NCBI RefSeq assembly: GCF_023159225.1
Contig: NC_063172.1
Span: forward strand, 61,190,828 to 61,254,827
Source of the DNA: Perognathus longimembris pacificus
Lineage: Eukaryota > Chordata > Mammalia > Rodentia > Heteromyidae
Length of the DNA: 64,000 nt
Direction of reading: 5' to 3'
Shown: piece after piece, positions 34,366 to 45,599 of the stretch
Position numbering within the stretch: the stretch's first letter is position 1
Layout of the letters: each line of letters starts with the position of its first letter
Position numbers and translations under genes: made by a program
The notes under the pieces: generated by a model
Told to the model about the DNA's origin: nothing
Databases searched by the model: none
The model's input: only the letters and a program-made list of their open reading frames with translations

Positions 34366-34721
34366 AGGAAAAGCCTATATATAGCAACATTTGTTTAGGT
34401 AACACTCTGATACTACAGACTATACACCATTGTGTGTGCTATACTTTTTATACAACTGGCAGTGCAATGGGTGTACACCAGCATCACCACAAAACACATG
34501 AATGATTTGTTGTACTTTTGTCATGTCAGACATGACAGCTGTGATATTAGGCAATAGGAATTGTTCAGCTCTATTATAATTTTATAGCATCATCAACCTA
34601 ATGCACTCCATCATTCAGTGAAACATTCTGTAGTACACGACTATGTATTCATTGCTGTAATATAACATCAGAGATAAATTAGATATTAAAGCTAGTCTTT
34701 TAGAGGCCAGGTGTGAGGCCA

Positions 34722-34832
34722 GCCAGGCATGGTGATTCACATTTGTAAATCTCAGCTACTTTAACAGTAAAGATTAAGACAATTTCTGCTCAAAGTCAGA
34801 TAGGGCCAAAGTTAGCAAGACCTCAACCAACA
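34722..34832 (+). mobile_element. B1-like SINE, degenerate
   Basis: 'ccaggcatggtgattcac' start and 'agcaagacctcaacc' end. Confidence 0.6.
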
Positions 34833-34885
34833 AGCTCGACATGGTAGTATACATCGAAGAGGTCATAGGAGGATCTTGTTCCTCA

Positions 34886-34966
34886 GACTAAGGTTGGGAG
34901 CATGGCTTCAATGGTAGAACCCTAGCCTAGCAAACACAGGTCCTGAGTTCAGATCTCAGTCCTGCA
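34886..34966 (+). mobile_element. ID-like SINE monomer
   Basis: 'ggcttcaatggtagaaccct' and 'gagttcagatctcagtcc'. Confidence 0.65.
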
Positions 34967-35844
34967 TGAACCCCTTCAAGAAGAAATGGTCATCTCTTTC
35001 TTTTATCTCCTTTACTCATCCATCTCTAATATAGTCATATTTACTGGAGATTAGGAAGATGGTGTGTAGTTATTATACTGGTCAAGAGAAGTAGTCGTAA
35101 GGGTCTTCTCAAAGGTAACTAGTCAAAATGAAAAGATTGTAGATAGGAGTTGGAATTAATGAAGGATGTTATAGGAAGTGAGGAAGAATTGAAAGTGAAA
35201 AGTTTTCAGGTGATTTTTCCACTTTTAAGGAGTAAATATTTCAAATGCAAGCTCTTTTTCATTTATTTGTTAAATGTTATGCATACACATGATAATACTA
35301 AAAAACATGATGAGAGGCTAAAGGGCAGATATGGTAATGGAAGATGAGTGCATATCAAAAGTATTAAGTCTGATTAAGTATGGATGTTAAAACGTTTAAA
35401 GAGATCAATATAAGTGTGAACTACACTGGTAAATTTCATCCAAAAGTACATCATGGGGTGATGACAGGGTTCTTTGCTAGAGACCCTGACAAAATGATCA
35501 GTCCTGTTGATGGTATGTACTCTTGATGTGATTTTAAAAAAATAGCACTGTGTCTCTGTACTTTTCTTCCCAAACACTGATAACACCAGTCTAATCATGA
35601 AAAAGAAAAGAAAATCAAGTCTAGCATAGGATAAAATACCTTAGTAGTAGTCCTCAAAACCGTCAAGATCAAGGACAAAGACTCTTGAGAAACACTCATC
35701 ACAGAGAAAACTAAGGATGCGACTACTGAATGTAGTATGGTTTCCTAGATGGGATCTTAAATGGCAAAAACTGAGGAAAAGAAAAATGAAAACCTTGAGG
35801 AGTTAAAGACAAAGAATTTGTGTAAGGAATACGGGAGACAGTGG

Positions 35845-35915
35845 TGCATTTAGCTCAGTGGTAGAGCACTTACCTCTAACATGTACAAGGGGTTGTGTTT
35901 GATCCATTAAAAAAG
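35845..35915 (+). mobile_element. ID-like SINE monomer
   Basis: 'tagctcagtggtagagcact'. Confidence 0.7.
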
Positions 35916-36250
35916 AGGGGGGGAAATGTAGGGGAAGGAATAAACTACCAAGTCCTTTCCATTCATGAGCGCTCAGCACAAAGTTGCTGAATTCATAGTA
36001 TCACTTGCTCTTTAAATGTCAGTTTTTACCCTTCAATGAAGCCTCACTTCATCTATTAGGTAGAACATAGGTCTATATTTTATTTCCTGTTGTTTATACT
36101 ACATCCAGAATGAGCAAGATAGTTACAGAATTCTGTCAGTGTTCCTTCTCCAGCCTCGACAATAGAAGTTATTGTTTTCTCCTGAAACTAGATAGTTAAA
36201 TATTTTATATACTCATCCAGAAACATCTCCATATTTAAAAATCAGAATGC

Positions 36251-36451
36251 TGGGCTGGGAATATGGCCTAGTGGCAAGAGTGCTTGCCTTGTATACATGA
36301 AGCCCAGGGTTTGATTCCCCAGCGCCACGTATATAGAAAATGGCCAGAAGTGGCGCTGTGGCTCAAGTGGCAGAGTGCTAGCCTTGAGCAAAACGAAGCC
36401 AGGGACAGTGCTCAGGCCCTGAGTCCAAGGCCCAGGACTGGCAAAACAAAC
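36251..36451 (+). mobile_element. Young IDL-Geo-like SINE with TSD
   Basis: aaaatcagaatgc at 36238-36250 and 36452-36464, perfect. Both monomers full length. Confidence 0.93.
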
Positions 36452-36609
36452 AAAATCAGAATGCCTAACTCATTATGAAAGGATGTGTGTGTGACAGAAA
36501 CTCTCCTTGAGGACATAGCACTTGAGGTAGGTCTTCAAGATTAGTTGCCATTAAGTGGCTAAAAAGCCACCAGCAGTTAAAGATAGAATACTAAATGAAT
36601 ATGTACAAT

Positions 36610-36716
36610 TTAGATAGGTGTCACATGCTTGTAACTAAGGCCAGCAATTGGGAGGCTGAGATAGCAGCCTCTTCACTTTGAAGCCTAGGCTACGTAATAA
36701 GACCCTGTCTTAAAAA
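36610..36716 (+). mobile_element. B1-like SINE
   Basis: 'ggaggctgagatagcag' and 'aataagaccctgtctt'. Confidence 0.7.
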
Positions 36717-37249
36717 CGGACAAAAAATAGTACAAAGGTTCAGTGTGTAAGAGAGAGCTTTCAACTGTGGTTATCCACTTATGTTCATGACTTTGATCAC
36801 ATCCTAGAAGTATTTCAGTATTGAAGACACTTCAATATTGTATTAAAAAGATACAGAAATAATTTATTTGCATAATGGGAAGGAGGGGTCAATTCTCTTC
36901 CTGCACTGTCATCATATGTGTTTCTATACCTTCTAGTTTCCAGGGGAAGGAAGTTTAGGCTTCTTTGGGGGAACTTCTTTTAAATTCTTTGTTGCCAACC
37001 TCAGTGCCTAGAACATAGTAGGCATGCATTCAATTATTTTTTAAATGACTATCTCTTCCCTTCCTTCCTAGCGTTCAAATGGCAGACTTCTCACATAAAT
37101 ACACTTTATTGTCCCTATTTCTTTTCCCCTTCAGGACTTATTGCTCATGTTTGAATTTGATTGCACTGGGAATTATGGAAGAAATCAGCAAGAGTAGGCA
37201 GACTAATAGTGTTAAAGTCTGAAGAGAGAGGAATGAAAGATACCTCTTA

Positions 37250-37454
37250 TTATAGTATTGTTTTCCTGGCCACTGAAAGAAATTACCACAAACTGTGTCT
37301 TCTTGCTGTTCTGAAGGCCAGAAGCCTGAAATTGTCAGGAGGTCAGGGTGAGCAAGGCTCTTGAGAGCTTCAGGGAGGCTTTTCTTGCCTCTCCCAGCTT
37401 CTAGTGGTTCTGGTGTTCCTTCGTTTGCCTCTGTGGCTTTATTATCTTTCTCTC
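37250..37454. mobile_element. Old LTR-like mammalian repeat, left part
   Basis: The order 'attaccacaaactgtg ... ctgttctgaaggccagaagcc ... tcttgcctctcccagcttct' is a well-known pattern of an ancient mammalian interspersed repeat whose family name I cannot assign with certainty. It continues after an insertion at about 37741-37860. Confidence 0.45.
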
Positions 37455-37740
37455 TTATCATTAGTGTATATTAACTGCATAAAACAAGTTTCACTGTGAC
37501 ATTTTCACACAGACATGTAATGAACTATGGTCATCTTCCTCTACCCCCACTCTCATTTCCTCCCCCTGATCGTATTCCTCTTTCCTAATAGTCCTCCTTT
37601 TATTTTATGTCCTTTTTGTCTTGCTGGATTCTGCATATGAGATTTCCCATGTGAAATAAGTCTGGTTTTATTTCACTTAATAATGATCTCCAGTTCCATC
37701 CATTCAGTTGGTTAAATTGTGTATATATATATATATATAT
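37455..37740 (-). mobile_element. L1-like 3' UTR piece inserted in the older repeat
   Basis: Similar to 13600-13812; contains 'gatctccagttccatccat', a signature of old L1 3' UTRs on the reverse strand, and ends in (TA)n. Confidence 0.45.
37722..37740. repeat. (TA)n
   Basis: Short, at the edge of an L1-like insertion. Confidence 0.85.
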
Positions 37741-37862
37741 CCTTAATTACATCTGCAAAGGTGTTTATTCTAAATAAAGTCACTTATAGGTTCTGGAATT
37801 AGAACTTTTACACATCTCTTTGGAAGCCAAATATACTCCACCCAGTACAGTCAGCTATCAGA
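37741..37862. mobile_element. Old LTR-like mammalian repeat, right part
   Basis: 'ccttaattacatctgcaaag ... aaataaagtcact ... aggttctggaattagaac' fits the 3' continuation of the repeat at 37250-37454. Confidence 0.45.
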
Positions 37863-38029
37863 GCAATGGTATACTGTTAAAATATCAGAAAGCTATAAAT
37901 TTTTTTAAAAGAAAGAATGGAGAATATTGATCTTCTGAAAGTAAGGGGACAATGTTATGGCTAACAAAGTGAAAACAATTCTGAAATCAGTTGGTTTAAG
38001 AGAAACATAATAGACTATAATTGTTTTCT

Positions 38030-38150
38030 TTTTTTAAATTAAATTTTATTGACAAGGTGTTGTGCAAAGGGGGTACAGTTACATAATAAGGCAGTGAATA
38101 CATTTCTTGTGATGTCTTACACCCTCATTTTTCTTTCCCTTCCATAGATC
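38030..38150 (-). mobile_element. L1 3'-terminal fragment, antisense
   Basis: The reverse complement matches the last about 110 bases of the L1s at 9347 and 44793 ('gcacaacaccttgtc' then A-rich tail). Only the 3' end was inserted or retained. Confidence 0.75.
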
Positions 38151-38334
38151 AGGTTTTTTAATTCTTTTTTAAGTATGTTACTTTTTTTATTCAGGTCAGA
38201 TGGGTTTGATTAGAGGTTTTTCTTTCAGCTGTGTTGATCTTGAAGATCCTTAGTTTAACATTTGAACCTCATGATATTTCTTTGAAATAGGAACATCATG
38301 TTTTCTTTTTCTCATTTTACAAATGTAGCTACGA

Positions 38335-38442
38335 AGCTCAATTCCAGCTTATATCCAGACCAGGCTGGCCTCAAACTTGAGATGTACCTACCGCAGCCTC
38401 TCAAGTATTGGAATTTCAGGCATATGCTACTACCCTGCCTGG
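38335..38442 (-). mobile_element. B1-like SINE
   Basis: 'gaccaggctggcctcaaact' core. Confidence 0.65.
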
Positions 38443-38654
38443 ATGGTAACTAGTTTGACAGAAGTCTTTCTTATGAAGTAATGCAGATGGATCCAGGTCT
38501 AGCTAAGGCTACAGATTCAGCACATTCCTTTTTTTTAATTCTGTGGCTGCAAAATAAAGGTAATATTTTAAATCCACGCTTGCCAAATCTCTGCTCTTAA
38601 ATTCTATGCTTCAGGGCTGTCCATTCTTTGGTATGAATTTAAAATTTTGAATTT

Positions 38655-38750
38655 TTCTCACTGGTACCAAGGTTTGAACTCAAGGCCTCATTCTTCTTGT
38701 TTGGCTTGCTCACTCTACGGGACTTTACCACTTAAGCCACATTTCCAGAT
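38655..38750 (-). mobile_element. ID-like SINE, degenerate
   Basis: 'ggtttgaactcaaggcctc' and 'cacttaagccacatttcc'. Confidence 0.55.
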
Positions 38751-39177
38751 AAAACTTGGAATTTTGTATGGATTATCCTTTTAACCACTGTAGTATGTTG
38801 AAAGTTCATCTAGAATCTTTAGAGGTATGAGGTCTGAGCATAAGTTTGGGCTTTTGTGGTGAAGATGGAAAACTAGAAGGTGATTTAGGATGGGAGTTAT
38901 TTCACATGGGATGGTAGGGGAAGGCATTTGTGATGTTGGAAAATCAATTACGGAAATCTGCATGGAGAGAAGGGACAGGTTCTACAAAGTCTGTGTGCAG
39001 ATTAAATACTACTGGGTAGAAATAGATGTATACCCAACTCACTCCTGGTTTTAGTTTATCTTATTACTGCACAGGAATTTAAAAAAAGAAAACTGAATTT
39101 TCCCCCCTCCGGTTTCATTTTTTTACTTAGACAAATAACTAGTAGCAATGCAAACATAAGAAAGAGGGATTCCTACG

Positions 39178-39240
39178 CCTGGGGATGAAGCTTCATGGTA
39201 GAGCATGTGCTCGAGTCCTGGGTTTAACCTTCCTCACAAC
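39178..39240 (+). mobile_element. ID-like SINE monomer, shortened
   Basis: 'ggggatgaagcttcatgg' then 'gagtcctgggtttaacc'. Confidence 0.6.
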
Positions 39241-39825
39241 AAAAATAACTATGAAAAGAGATCCTTTTCAGAAGTTTGTTGTAGAAGTTTAAATCCTGCT
39301 TTTCTGTCCAGAGAAAGGTTCTGAAGTATGTCCATCTTTGCTCAAAATGATTGCTTATTTTTAATTTTGTGGTTAAAAAAACAATCATGTGATTTGTCTT
39401 AATCTTTTTGCTGATTCTTTTCTTCCTATGGCTTTGAGTATAACTGCTGAGAAGTCTCAGATTTGTATCTATTCCGAACATCCTTCCTGAAATATACAGT
39501 ATACTCATATATTGCCTACTCAGCATTGCTGCTTTAATATGTGATTGACTAAATCACCAAGGAGTAAGGGGAAGAGGGCATGGAATTCTTGAAGGCATTT
39601 CAAAGAGAACTGATGAGATTGGTGATAAGTAAAAGGAGGAATCAAAAATGTGTGTTCCTGAATTTCTTGGTAGTGTGATGTAGTGGACAACACGTATAAG
39701 TATTTGGAAATATTGGTACAGCTGGATTTAGTTTTCCTTTGTTTAGGTAGGGTGAAAGATTGGTTGGGAGGACATTAGGCAGGGGAGTGGACACAAATAA
39801 GGTAAGTTTTAGAAGTTTTTATTGT

Positions 39826-39932
39826 TTGGTTGCGTTGGCCTTAAACCCACTATGTAGCCCAAGTTAGCCTCAAACCCATGACTCTCTTGCCTCATCTTCC
39901 CCAGTACTGGGATTGTAGGTCAGCACTACCAA
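39826..39932 (-). mobile_element. B1-like SINE
   Basis: 'ctatgtagcccaagttagcc' and 'agtactgggattgtagg'. Confidence 0.7.
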
Positions 39933-40154
39933 CAAAATCTGTGGTTTCTAACTAATATTTTTCTATATTATATGGAAAATTTATGGTAATTTCCCTTTCA
40001 TTCTAGATTTTGTATACAGGATATGTTTGTTCAGTATATAGAACAAGTTCATTCCTTTTGTATACTTGGTACCCACTTTAACTTAGAAAAACTGTCCTTT
40101 TGTCTTCTTATACCTGAAAGACTATTGAAAAGAGTTTTAAAAAATACTTATTTT

Positions 40155-40237
40155 TTTCTATGTGGTACTAGAGGTTAAACCTAGAACTTCACATTTGCTG
40201 GGCAGGTACTACTGCTTGAACCTTACCCCTGAGCTCC
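40155..40237 (-). mobile_element. ID-like SINE monomer
   Basis: 'gtactagaggttaaacctag' and 'ttacccctgagctcc'. Confidence 0.55.
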
Positions 40238-40502
40238 ATAATCTTCAAACAGTAGTAACATTTTGAAAAGATAAACTATTTCCTAAAACAAAATCATGTT
40301 TACAGGGTTTTTTTCCATTTGTTTTTATTGGGCATTTTGACTATCTCTATAGTATTTGACCCTAAAGCCAATCATTCAGCAAAATTACAAGTGCCTTCTC
40401 TCTGCTTGACAGCAAGTGGTAAAAATGTTCATAGTTCCTTTTCTTGCTAATGTCAGTGAACATCCTAGTTTAAGTGCCACTTCTTCACAAAGACCTCCTT
40501 TC

Positions 40503-40575
40503 AGGGCCTGGAATTTAGTTCAGTGATGCAGAAGCCACCGAGCATGTGTGAAGCCCTGTGTTCAATTCCCAAACG

Positions 40576-40576
<1 letters not shown>
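40503..40576 (+). mobile_element. ID-like SINE monomer
   Basis: 'ctggaatttagttcagtgat' and 'gtgttcaattccc'; tail is (CA)n. Confidence 0.65.

Positions 40577-40614
<38 letters not shown>
40577..40614. repeat. (CA)n microsatellite
   Basis: 19 units after an ID monomer. Confidence 0.95.
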
Positions 40615-40616
<2 letters not shown>

Positions 40617-41240
40617 AAAGAAAAGCTCTCTCTTTAGTCTTAAGTTTTTAGTGTTTTGTGCAAAGGCAGGATACTATAAGCATAGACTAGTGAAGGACTG
40701 AGGAAATCTTTCTTAGAGGACCTGTGTTGGAAGCAGGTACTCAATATCTGACCCCTTAGAGGTCAAATAAGATGAATATTTAGACACTTTTTTCTTTGAA
40801 TTTAGGAATTTAGAAGTTATCCATGAACTTCGTAGGGTCAGATTTAGTAGAGCAAAGAAATGAAATTAAGATTGCTTTTGTTTATGAAATGAATTTGCAA
40901 GCAAACAAAGCATGCTTCTTTCCCCAAAACTACTACTGGCTTGTTTGTAGGTATATATGATAAACTAAATGGTAAGAAGAGGAACTTGATGCTTTTAAAA
41001 TACTTCCACTGTTGGAGAGAAAAGACTGTGGTAGAGGCTATTAGGAGGGACTTATGTAGTAGTTTTCTAGGGGTTAAGCTGTTACATCTGACTTTCACAT
41101 TGAAATGCTGAGTGAATAAGAAATGGAAAAAAAGATATGGTGAAAAATTAGGACCTGAAAAAATAGCAATTCATTATTCACAGTACCAGAATCCTGGCTG
41201 CTTCTTTTCCATATGCCTTTGTAGTTCTTCATTTCTGTGA

Positions 41241-41564
<324 letters not shown>

Positions 41565-41577
41565 ATTGGTAAGTTTT
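41565..41577 (+). promoter_or_regulatory. RAB2A: Duplicated splice donor (second TSD copy)
   Basis: ATTGgtaagtttt, identical over 13 bases to the authentic exon 2 donor, followed by gtaaac of what should be the original intron. The potential donor is at 41568|41569. Using it would lengthen exon 2 by 216 bases, with an in-frame TGA at 41415-41417. Usage is unknown. Confidence 0.8.
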
Positions 41578-41744
41578 GTAAACGAGAAAAACATAAAAAA
41601 TTTAAGAGTAGTTTTGCTATGCCAGGGGATCTGTTCTGTTAATATTGATTCCAAAAGTCAGTGGAACTCAGATTTGTTCAGATCTTAGTCTCTATCAATT
41701 TCTATTAATAGTACATAGTCTTGTTCTTCCCTCCATTCCTTCCC

Positions 41745-41829
41745 ACAAGGTCTTGCTATATACTCAGGCTAGCCTGGAACTCATTCCTCCTGCCTCAGCC
41801 TTCTGAGTGCTGGGTTACAGGCATGCTTT
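41745..41829 (-). mobile_element. B1-like SINE
   Basis: 'ctcaggctagcctggaactc' and 'gagtgctgggttacaggc'. Confidence 0.75.
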
Positions 41830-41932
41830 AGAAATAATGTTTAGTAAAAATAAACATATACAGAAGACACCAAATTTTTTTAAGATTTCAGTTGTATTTA
41901 GTTAATGATGAAACAAACTTCCCACCACTGTC

Positions 41933-42017
41933 TCCAGCGCCCCACTGAGGATTGAGCCCAGAGCCTTAGGCATGCTCCTTCCTAACAAGTTACATTTGAG
42001 CCACACTCTCAGTCTTC
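41933..42017 (-). mobile_element. ID-like SINE monomer, degenerate
   Basis: 'gaggattgagcccagagcc' and 'gccacactctcagtc'. Confidence 0.5.
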
Positions 42018-42037
42018 TGGAATTTTTAATTTTGTTT

Positions 42038-42142
42038 CTGGGGTTGGGTCTTGGTAACTTTGTCTAGGTTGGTCTTGAACTCTTGGTCCTACTACCTCTA
42101 CCTCCATGTAGCTAGGATTATGGGCATGTACCACTATGTGTA
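42038..42142 (-). mobile_element. B1-like SINE
   Basis: 'ctaggttggtcttgaactc' core. Confidence 0.7.
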
Positions 42143-42561
42143 TTGAAACTATTGGTAGACAATGTGGCATCATCATGGGAGTAGTGATTCTGGATCAGCT
42201 CATTGGAAGCTGAATCAAGTCCTTGCTACTAACTATCTGTGCAAGTCACTTCACTCCTCCATCTCTATTTTTGTTATCTGTACAATAACAGTAGTGCCAA
42301 GCCCATAGAATTATTGTAAGTATAAATAAATGAATATTAAATGTAAAGCCCTGGCACAAAGCCTGGCAACTTAATAAATACTGTAGGCTTACCTATCATT
42401 ATTAACCAAGAAAAATTATCATTAGGCAATTGTGAAGAATAAATAAGATAGTTACTATAAGAAATACCCAGTAAGTAATAGCTGTTATTATTTAGAATAG
42501 TGATACTGCTCACTTTTATTAATGGATATAAAATTGAACTGAGTGGTACTCTAATATTAGA

Positions 42562-42735
42562 CACTATGTTGAAAGTGAACTATACAACTTTCAGGTGGGG
42601 ATGGGAGGGAAAACTGAGAGAGAGCAAGGGAAGGGGTGACAGTGTCTAAAAAGAAATGCACTCTACCTGACTTATGTAGCTATAACCTCTTTGTACATAA
42701 CCTTTTATTAACAATAAAAAATTAAATTTAAAAAA
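42562..42735 (+). mobile_element. L1 3' UTR fragment
   Basis: A G-rich 'ggggatgggaggga' block, 'aaagaaatgcactct', 'tgtagctataacc' and an 'ataaaaaattaaattt' tail, in the same order as other L1 3' ends in the window. Confidence 0.6.
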
Positions 42736-42907
42736 ATTGAAATGAGTGACAATGTAACCATTTTTGGTAATTCTGTTTGTTTAAAACATACATTTATATC
42801 CTGAAAGGTAAGGAATGTAAATGGAGATTTGTGTATTCTGTAGCCCATAACAACTAGGAATTTGTCAAATATCAAGAAAAAACATACCCATTTAATGACT
42901 CTTCAGT

Positions 42908-44793
42908 TACCCATGCTCATGGGTAGGCAGAATCAATATAGTGAAAATGGCCATATTGCCCAAATTGTTATACAAATTCAATGCAATCCCTATCAAAATC
43001 CCAGCCACATTCTTCACTGAAATAGAGAAACCAATCCATAAATTCATATGGAACAGCAAAAGACCTAGAATAGCCAAAGCAATTCTAGGCTAAAAAAGCA
43101 GTGCAGGAGGTATCACAATACCAGACTTCAAGCTCTACTACAGGGCCATCATAACAAAAACAGCCTGGTATTGGTAATCCATCGGAAGACCTATGGATTA
43201 GAATTGAAGATCCAGAAATAAAACCGCACTCTTACAGTCAGCTGATATTCGACAAAGGAGCTAAAGACATACAATGGAATAAACATAGCCTCTTCAACTA
43301 CTGGTTCTGGGAGAACTGGGCAGCCATATGCAGAAAACTCAAAGTAGACCCAAGCCTATCACCATGCACCAAGATGAACTCAAAATGGATCAAGGACCTC
43401 AATATCAGACCTGAAACCCTGAAACTACTGAAGGACAGAGTAGGAAAGACACTAGAACTTATAGGCACAGGAAGGAACTTCCTGAATAGAGTCCCAGGGG
43501 CACAACAAATAGGGGAAAGACTCGACAAATGGGACTACTACAAATTAAAAAGTTTCTGCACAGCTAAGGACATAGCCACCAAAACAGAAAGACAGCCAAC
43601 GATATGGGAAAGGATATTTACCAGCACAGCAACAGACAAAGGCCTAATATCTGTCATCTACAGAGAACTCAAAAAGCTAAGCCCCTCCAAGCCCAATAAA
43701 CCAATTAGGAAATGGGCAAAGGAGCTAAAGAGAGACTTGACAAGAGAAGAAATAAAAACGGCAAAGAAACATATGAGGAAATGTTCAACATCCCTGGTAG
43801 TAAAGGAAATGCAAATAAAAACAACCCTGAGATACCACCTCACCCCAGTTAGAATGGCCTATACTCTGAACTCAGGCAACAACAAATGCTGGAGGGGGCG
43901 CGGGGAAAGAGGAACCCTTCTCCATTGTTGGTGGGAGTGCAAATTAGTACAACCACTTTGGAGAACAATATGGAGGTTTCTCAAAAAGCTCAATATAGAC
44001 CTACCGTATGACCCAGCCATACCACTCCTAGGCATCTATCCTAAACAGCAAACCCCAAGATATCAAAAAGACATTTGTACTTCCATGTTTATCGCGGCAC
44101 AATTCACAATAGCCAAAATATGGAAACAACCCAGATGCCCCTCCACAGATGAATGGATCCAAAAAATATGGTACCTATACACAATGGAATACTACATAGC
44201 GATTAGGAATGGTGAAATATTGTTATTCGCAGGGAAATGGTCAGAACTTGAACAAATAATGTTGAGCGAGACAAGCCTAGAACACAGAAAACAAAGGGGC
44301 ATGATCTCCCTGATATATGACTGTTAAGAAAGGGAGACGGAGAGACAGTAGAGACCAAGTCTGTGAAACCAAAAACTGCTTGTCAAATAGTATTCCCCAC
44401 AGGATTGGGGCAGCGACCCAACAGTATGTAACTAAAACCAAACAATTACTCAACATATAAAGGTCAAAAATTGACCTCTCAGTGGAATACAATAGCTCAA
44501 AATCTATGTATGTACGTTCATATAAGACTACTGTCAACATATTGTCTAATATCGACATTGCATTTAAAGCCCTAGGCGAATTTTCTTGGGCGCGGCCACG
44601 TGGCTACTGTATATGTTCTTGATACATTGTATATTGTATATATGTCTACCTGACCTAGAGAAGGGAAAGAAAAACAGGGCGTAATATATCACAAGAAATG
44701 TACACACTGCCCTACTATGTAACTGTACCCTTTTTGCACAACACCCTGTCCAAAAAATTTGTGTGCAATTAATAAATTAATTAAATTAAAAAA
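42908..44793 (+). mobile_element. 5'-truncated L1 with about 1.4 kb of ORF2
   Basis: Flanked by a long target-site duplication (42874-42907 and 44794-44827, about 34 bases with two differences). Starts inside the reverse-transcriptase domain of ORF2 (A-I-L-P-K then N-A-I-P-I-K-I-P) and keeps an open frame of 317 codons from 43374 to 44327, ending at the usual ORF2 C-terminus (W-S-E-L-E then M-L-S-E). The upstream ORF2 part has stops. The 3' UTR of about 470 bases ends in an A-rich tail. It lies sense to RAB2A in intron 2. Confidence 0.93.
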
Positions 44794-44914
44794 AAGAAAA
44801 AACATACCCCATTAATGACTCTTCAGTGACTGACTGTTTACTTTCTGTTGATTGTATTAAATTAATAGCATGTTGATTCTCATATCCTGTGCTTTTTTGG
44901 GGGGGGACGGGGAA

Positions 44915-45112
44915 GGGCAGTCCCGGGGCTTGAACTCAGGACCTGGGTGCTTTCCTTGAGCTCTTTCTGCTCAAGGCTAGCACTCTACTACCACTTGAGC
45001 CTCATGAATCACGCCACTTCCAGCTTTTTCTGTGTATATGGTACTGAGGAATTGAACCCAGGGCTTCATGCATGCCAGGCAAGCACTCTACCACTAGGCC
45101 AAACTCCTGGCC
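44915..45112 (-). mobile_element. IDL-Geo-like dimeric SINE
   Basis: Complete, with an insertion in the right monomer ('ctactaccac', 'tcatgaatc'); preceded by a G-rich run instead of T. Confidence 0.83.
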
Positions 45113-45398
45113 TCCTGTGTATTTTTAAAATATCAAATCAAAGATAGAAAGAATAAATATGATTGTTATATCAATAGTTTCAACCAACCATATGCACTTC
45201 ATGAATATATTGAAGTCTTCCATTAACAACTAGTGTCAATAAAAAGATGTTTTCATTTTGATAGTTTCAAGTATGTATAGTATTGTTGTTTAAAACAATC
45301 ATATTTCATATTGATCCTCCTAACTTTAACTTTTGTTTTTGTATAGGATTTGCTCACTTTGCTCAATAATTCTGAAACCTTTACAACCACATTTAGAC

Positions 45399-45599
45399 GT
45401 GCTGGGAATTTGGCCTAGTGGTAAAAGTGCTCGCCTCATATACATGAAGCCCTGGGTTCGATTCCTCAGCACCACATATATAGAAAAAGTCGGAAGTGGC
45501 ACTATGGCTCAAGTAGTAGAGTGCTAGCCTTGAGCAAAAAGAAGCCAGGGACAGTGCTCAGGCCCTGAGTCCAAGCCCCCGGACTGGCAAATAAACCAA
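45399..45599 (+). mobile_element. Young IDL-Geo-like SINE with TSD and intact pol III boxes
   Basis: acaaccacatttagac flanks it at 45383-45398 and 45600-45615. A box TGGCCTAGTGG at 45411-45421; B box GGTTCGATTCC at 45455-45465. Confidence 0.93.

Noticed and set aside
36815..36842. Inverted repeat around 'tattgaagacacttcaata'
   Set aside because: Only eight paired bases without a mismatch; expected by chance in AT-rich DNA.
43374..44327. 317-codon open frame as a host gene
   Set aside because: It is the C-terminal part of L1 ORF2, inside an element with a target-site duplication and tail.
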